Assembly (NCBI GenBank): GCA_026707945.1
Contig: JAPOVV010000041.1
Location: forward strand, 1 to 64,000
DNA: 64,000 nucleotides
Direction: 5' to 3'
Source: Gammaproteobacteria bacterium
Lineage (GTDB): Bacteria; Pseudomonadota; Gammaproteobacteria; Pseudomonadales; Azotimanducaceae
Positions within the stretch are counted from its first letter, which is position 1; every line of letters begins with the position of its first letter. Under the pieces are notes generated by a model. The model ran no database searches, was not told where the DNA came from, and saw only the letters and a list, made by a program, of their open reading frames with translations. Below are positions 61,321 to 64,000 of this stretch, one piece after another. The position numbers and the translations under genes are program-made.

Positions 61321-62592
61321 TTGAAAGACGATACGATTGCGATTCATGGCGGCTACGAGTCGGAACCTACGACCCACGCAGTCGCTGTACCTATTTATCA
61401 AACCGTCGCTTACGAATTTGACGACGCCCAGCATGGTGCGGATCTCTTTAACTTAGCCGTTCCAGGAAATATTTACACGCGCATCATGAACCCAACTCAG
61501 GCGGTTCTCGAGGAGCGTGTGACTGCACTAGAAAAAGGAGTTGGGTCACTGGTGCTGTCTGCTGGTTCTGCAGCGGTTAACTATTCGATCTTGAATCTGG
61601 CTGAAGCTGGCGACAACGTCGTCTCCGTGCCGCAGCTTTATGGTGGCACCTATACGTTGTTTGCGCATATGTTGCCGAAGCAGGGAATCGATGTCCGTTT
61701 TGCAGAAGGTGATAGTGCTGAAGATTTAGAAAAGTTGGTCGACAACCGCACTAAAGCCATCTTCTGCGAAAGTATTGGCAATCCTGCTGGAAACATTGTT
61801 GATCTCAAATCCCTCGCCGATATGGCGAACTCTCATGGAATTGCCACGATCGTAGATAACACCGTAGCGACGCCGGTTCTTTTAAAACCGATCGACTATG
61901 GGTTTGATATCGTCGTACATTCATTGACCAAGTACATGGGGGGACACGGTAATTCGTTAGGGGGTGTAATCACCGATGGCGGTCAATTTGACTGGGCGGC
62001 CAACGCGGAAAGGTATCCGATGTTTACGACGCCAGAACCAAGTTACCATGGCGTCGTGTACACGGAAGCCCTCGGACCAGCCGCTTATATTGGGCGAGCG
62101 AGGACTGTGCCTTTGCGAAATACCGGGTCGGCCATCTCGCCTTTCAATGCATTTCTACTAATGCAAGGGATCGAAACACTCACATTGCGGATGGAAAAGC
62201 ACTGTGACAATGCGATTGCAGTTGCAAAGCACTTACAGGATCATCCGAAAGTCGAATGGGTGAGTTATGCAGGTTTGGAAGGGGACCGATACTACGATCT
62301 CGCGCAGCGCTATATGAACGGACGGGCATCCGGCATCCTCACCTTCGGCGTGCATGGCGGCTTTGACGCAGGCGTGAGGTTTTACGATGCCTTGAAGATG
62401 TTCAAGCGCTTGGTAAATATCGGGGATGCAAAGTCGTTGGCTTGTCACCCAGCGTCAACTACTCATCGGCAGCTCACAGAAGACGAGCAGCGCAGTGTTG
62501 GGGTATTACCAGAAATGATCCGACTTTCGATTGGAATCGAACACGCGGAAGACATATTGGAAGATATCGACCAAGCACTCGCAGCCGTCTAG
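61321..62592 (+). CDS. metY: O-acetylhomoserine sulfhydrylase-type PLP enzyme
   Basis: A 423-residue PLP enzyme of the Cys/Met metabolism family, closest by layout to O-acetyl-L-homoserine aminocarboxypropyltransferase. It begins DDTIAIHGGYESEPTTHAVA, with YTRIMNPTQAVLEERVTALE as the subunit contact, SAGSAAV, and VVHSLTKYMGGHG with the PLP Lys K204. The end RLSIGIEHAEDILEDIDQAL is the family's C-terminal block. It makes homocysteine or methionine from O-acetylhomoserine and sulfide or methanethiol in the cytoplasm. TTG 61321 has AAGGAG at good spacing. It is not clearly linked to its neighbours, except that sulfatase action could supply sulfur elsewhere in the cell (weak inference). Confidence 0.93.
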   Translation: MKDDTIAIHGGYESEPTTHAVAVPIYQTVAYEFDDAQHGADLFNLAVPGNIYTRIMNPTQAVLEERVTALEKGVGSLVLSAGSAAVNYSILNLAEAGDNVVSVPQLYGGTYTLFAHMLPKQGIDVRFAEGDSAEDLEKLVDNRTKAIFCESIGNPAGNIVDLKSLADMANSHGIATIVDNTVATPVLLKPIDYGFDIVVHSLTKYMGGHGNSLGGVITDGGQFDWAANAERYPMFTTPEPSYHGVVYTEALGPAAYIGRARTVPLRNTGSAISPFNAFLLMQGIETLTLRMEKHCDNAIAVAKHLQDHPKVEWVSYAGLEGDRYYDLAQRYMNGRASGILTFGVHGGFDAGVRFYDALKMFKRLVNIGDAKSLACHPASTTHRQLTEDEQRSVGVLPEMIRLSIGIEHAEDILEDIDQALAAV

Positions 62593-62603
62593 ACAGGACT
62601 TTA

Positions 62604-62627
62604 CCGCCGAGGTTTTCGCCTCGGCGG
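62604..62627 (+). terminator. Probable transcript end after metY
   Basis: CCGCCGAGG and CCTCGGCGG form a nine-bp stem around a TTTTCG loop, 12 bases after the metY stop and before the converging oxidoreductase gene. No T-run follows, so it may work in both directions or not alone. Confidence 0.6.
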
Positions 62628-62651
62628 AATCGCCTCGCGCTTGCGCGTGTG

Positions 62652-63644
62652 CTAGGCGAGTTTCACCAACATCTTGCCTGTGTTCTGGCCAGTAAACAAC
62701 CCGATCAAAGCGTCGGGTGCGGCTTCAATACCGTCGAAGACCGTTTCCTCATAGCGCATCTTGCCGCTGCTTAACCAACCACGCATGTCGTCAAGAAATT
62801 CCGCTTTGCGATCATTGAAGTCCCAAACAACAAACCCTTGCATGGTGATGCGCTGGTACACCATGTTCGAGAGGGTGGTCACTCCAGCAGAAATCGCGCC
62901 GAAGTTGTTGTAGGCGGAGATCATCCCGCATATCGGTATCCGACCGAACACGTTCATACGAGGTAGCGCTGCGTCGAGATGTTCGCCCCCAACATTGTCG
63001 AAATAGACGTCTAGACCGTTTGGTGCGGCTGCTTTCAGGTTTTTTCGCAAGACACCTTCGCGATAGTTGATTGCGACATCAAGACCAAGTTTGTCGCGTA
63101 GCCAATCGCACTTCGATTCTGATCCCGCTGAACCGACGGTATAGCATCCCTTTAGCTTCGCGATCTGTGCCGCGACAGATCCGACCGCCCCTGCGGCTGC
63201 TGACACGAAGACGTTTTCGCCATCTTGAAGCTTACCCGTGATGAGCATGCCTCCCCAAGCTGTAAATCCAGTCGTACCGAGCACATGCATATACAGCGTT
63301 TCGGGAAATCCAGCTGCGTCTAAGTGCTCGAGATCTGTTCCGTCAGAAAGGTGATATTCACGCCAGCCCGATCCATGTTGAACGACATCACCTTCCTTGA
63401 ATCGATTATTGCGAGAAGCAACGACGGTGCCTAACGCACCGCCGGATATGACTTGCTTAATCGGTTGTTGCCCGTTTGATAAACGAGGCCGCATGGCGGG
63501 ATCGACGGACATCCAGCGATTTCGAACGAGGACTTCATCAGACGCAGCGTCTGAAACTTCGGATTCGACTAACTGAAATTGATCCGTAGTCGGTAGACCT
63601 TCAGGTCGGGAGACGAGATGAATTTCTCGCGATAGGGTTGGCAT
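62652..63644 (-). CDS. NADP-dependent oxidoreductase, CurA/leukotriene B4 dehydrogenase-like
   Basis: A 330-residue medium-chain reductase without catalytic zinc. Typical blocks are RNRWMSVDPAMRPRLSN, GDVVQHGSGWREYH, LGTTGFTAWGGMLITG, the nucleotide-binding VFVSAAAGAVGSVAAQIAKL with VGSAGSESKCDWLRD, and VYFDNVGGEHLDAALPRM. It ends IGLFTGQNTGKMLVKLA. Family members reduce the double bond of enones (curcumin, alkenals, 15-oxo-prostaglandin) with NADPH. It is a soluble protein. The end converges with metY; the start ATG at 63644 has no clear ribosome-binding site. Confidence 0.9.
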   Translation of the reverse strand: MPTLSREIHLVSRPEGLPTTDQFQLVESEVSDAASDEVLVRNRWMSVDPAMRPRLSNGQQPIKQVISGGALGTVVASRNNRFKEGDVVQHGSGWREYHLSDGTDLEHLDAAGFPETLYMHVLGTTGFTAWGGMLITGKLQDGENVFVSAAAGAVGSVAAQIAKLKGCYTVGSAGSESKCDWLRDKLGLDVAINYREGVLRKNLKAAAPNGLDVYFDNVGGEHLDAALPRMNVFGRIPICGMISAYNNFGAISAGVTTLSNMVYQRITMQGFVVWDFNDRKAEFLDDMRGWLSSGKMRYEETVFDGIEAAPDALIGLFTGQNTGKMLVKLA

Positions 63645-63715
63645 GAGACAAGCTACTGATGGGGTGGCGCAGTAGCTTACTCATGCTGATTGTGCCAGCT
63701 TTTGAGCGAAGCTGA

Positions 63716-64000
63716 CTACATGCTCATCCTAAATCCAACTTCTAGCATGCGACCCGGTAGTGGCACGCGATCTTTAATCACAGAAAGATGATTCCGTTGT
63801 TCTTCATCTGTAAGGTTTTTGCCCTTTAGATAGACGGTCACATCCGCAGCGTCTGCGAGTCCCTCGAACGTGTATTCAACACGCGTCGAAAGGTCGAACC
63901 AGGAATCCGTGGGATGTTCAAACATCGCTGTGTTAGTTACGGCGGCGTTGTGCGTCAACCGAAGATTCGCAAAGAGTGCATTTCGATAGAGCTCGAAGCC
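63716..64000 (-). CDS. TonB-dependent receptor, C-terminal end (partial)
   Basis: This frame runs off the right edge of the window and gives the last ~94 residues of a TonB-dependent receptor. It has the last barrel strands: GFELYRNALFANLRL, DSWFDLSTRVEYTFEGLADA, VTVYLKGKNLTDEEQRNHLS, and the ending GRMLEVGFRMSM with terminal hydrophobic residues. The GKNLTDEEQRNH part is typical of the penultimate strand. The N-terminal part, plug and signal lie beyond base 64000. Substrate unknown. Confidence 0.85.
   Translation of the reverse strand, partial: GFELYRNALFANLRLTHNAAVTNTAMFEHPTDSWFDLSTRVEYTFEGLADAADVTVYLKGKNLTDEEQRNHLSVIKDRVPLPGRMLEVGFRMSM

Noticed and set aside
1-64000. Insertion sequences, prophage genes, CRISPR arrays, rRNA operons
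   Set aside because: I looked for transposase, integrase and phage structural proteins, repeated spacers and rRNA cores and saw none; the only RNA gene found is the tRNA-Arg.

Overview
The window reads as chromosomal DNA of a marine-type proteobacterium, most probably a gammaproteobacterium. The grounds are TonB-dependent receptors with TonB boxes of the EEVIVT/EEVLVV kind, a proteobacterial-size phosphoenolpyruvate carboxylase, a heme A synthase (ctaA/COX15) next to a tRNA-Arg, and Tat, lipoprotein and Sec signals of Gram-negative type. Base composition is near half GC throughout, genes are closely packed on both strands, and I see no rRNA, CRISPR array, prophage or insertion sequence. The taxonomic guess is inference; enrichment in phytanoyl-CoA-dioxygenase-like (PhyH) and sulfatase genes is also known from sponge symbionts and pelagic specialists.

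Layout. 0-2 kb: an orphan HicB antitoxin and two tandem small proteins sharing a PESGMGYQ motif. 2-10 kb (minus strand): ankyrin protein, TPR-type secreted protein, TonB receptor, N-acyl-D-amino-acid deacylase and a PhyH oxygenase, all in one direction; a good terminator follows the deacylase. 10-11.3 kb: pnuC and a gene-free stretch with two copies of a 17-bp palindromic operator. 11-22 kb: small-molecule metabolism (LLM flavin oxidoreductase, a sulfatase-fold enzyme with Thr at the catalytic Cys position, APC permease, nucleoside hydrolase, PhyH, zinc-type dehydrogenase, CaiB-type CoA transferase, Rieske oxygenase). 22.7-25.3 kb: ppc. 25.6-32.9 kb: a compact beta-1,3-glucan (laminarin-type) utilisation operon: GH16 lipoprotein with four beta-sandwich modules, TonB receptor, and a clan GH-A secreted glycosidase. 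34.2-36.8 kb: a YtrA-type GntR regulator with an ABC exporter and a palindromic operator. 36.9-40.2 kb: a second D-amino-acid deacylase, a GST and a HigBA/RelE-type toxin-antitoxin pair with its own operator. 40.3-61 kb: the most unusual part, with two PhyH-HEAT fusion proteins, two further PhyH proteins, two canonical sulfatases, an HAD hydrolase, an O-methyltransferase, a carboxylesterase, an HpcH-type aldolase, a PhoX-like phosphatase and a very large beta-propeller/di-heme/carbohydrate-binding secreted protein. 61-64 kb: a frameshifted SRPBCC gene, metY, a CurA-type oxidoreductase and the end of a third TonB receptor.

How it fits together. TonB receptors bring in large substrates (glucan; possibly D-amino-acid or peptidoglycan derivatives next to the deacylase). 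A broad set of Fe(II)/2-oxoglutarate-type PhyH enzymes, sulfatases, deacylases, esterase, aldolase and dehydrogenases then suggests catabolism of sulfated, acylated or otherwise decorated small molecules and glycans. Seven PhyH-family genes in 64 kb, two fused to HEAT-repeat domains and lying beside sulfatases or an HAD hydrolase, are the best candidate for an undescribed system. Their substrate cannot be read from the sequence.
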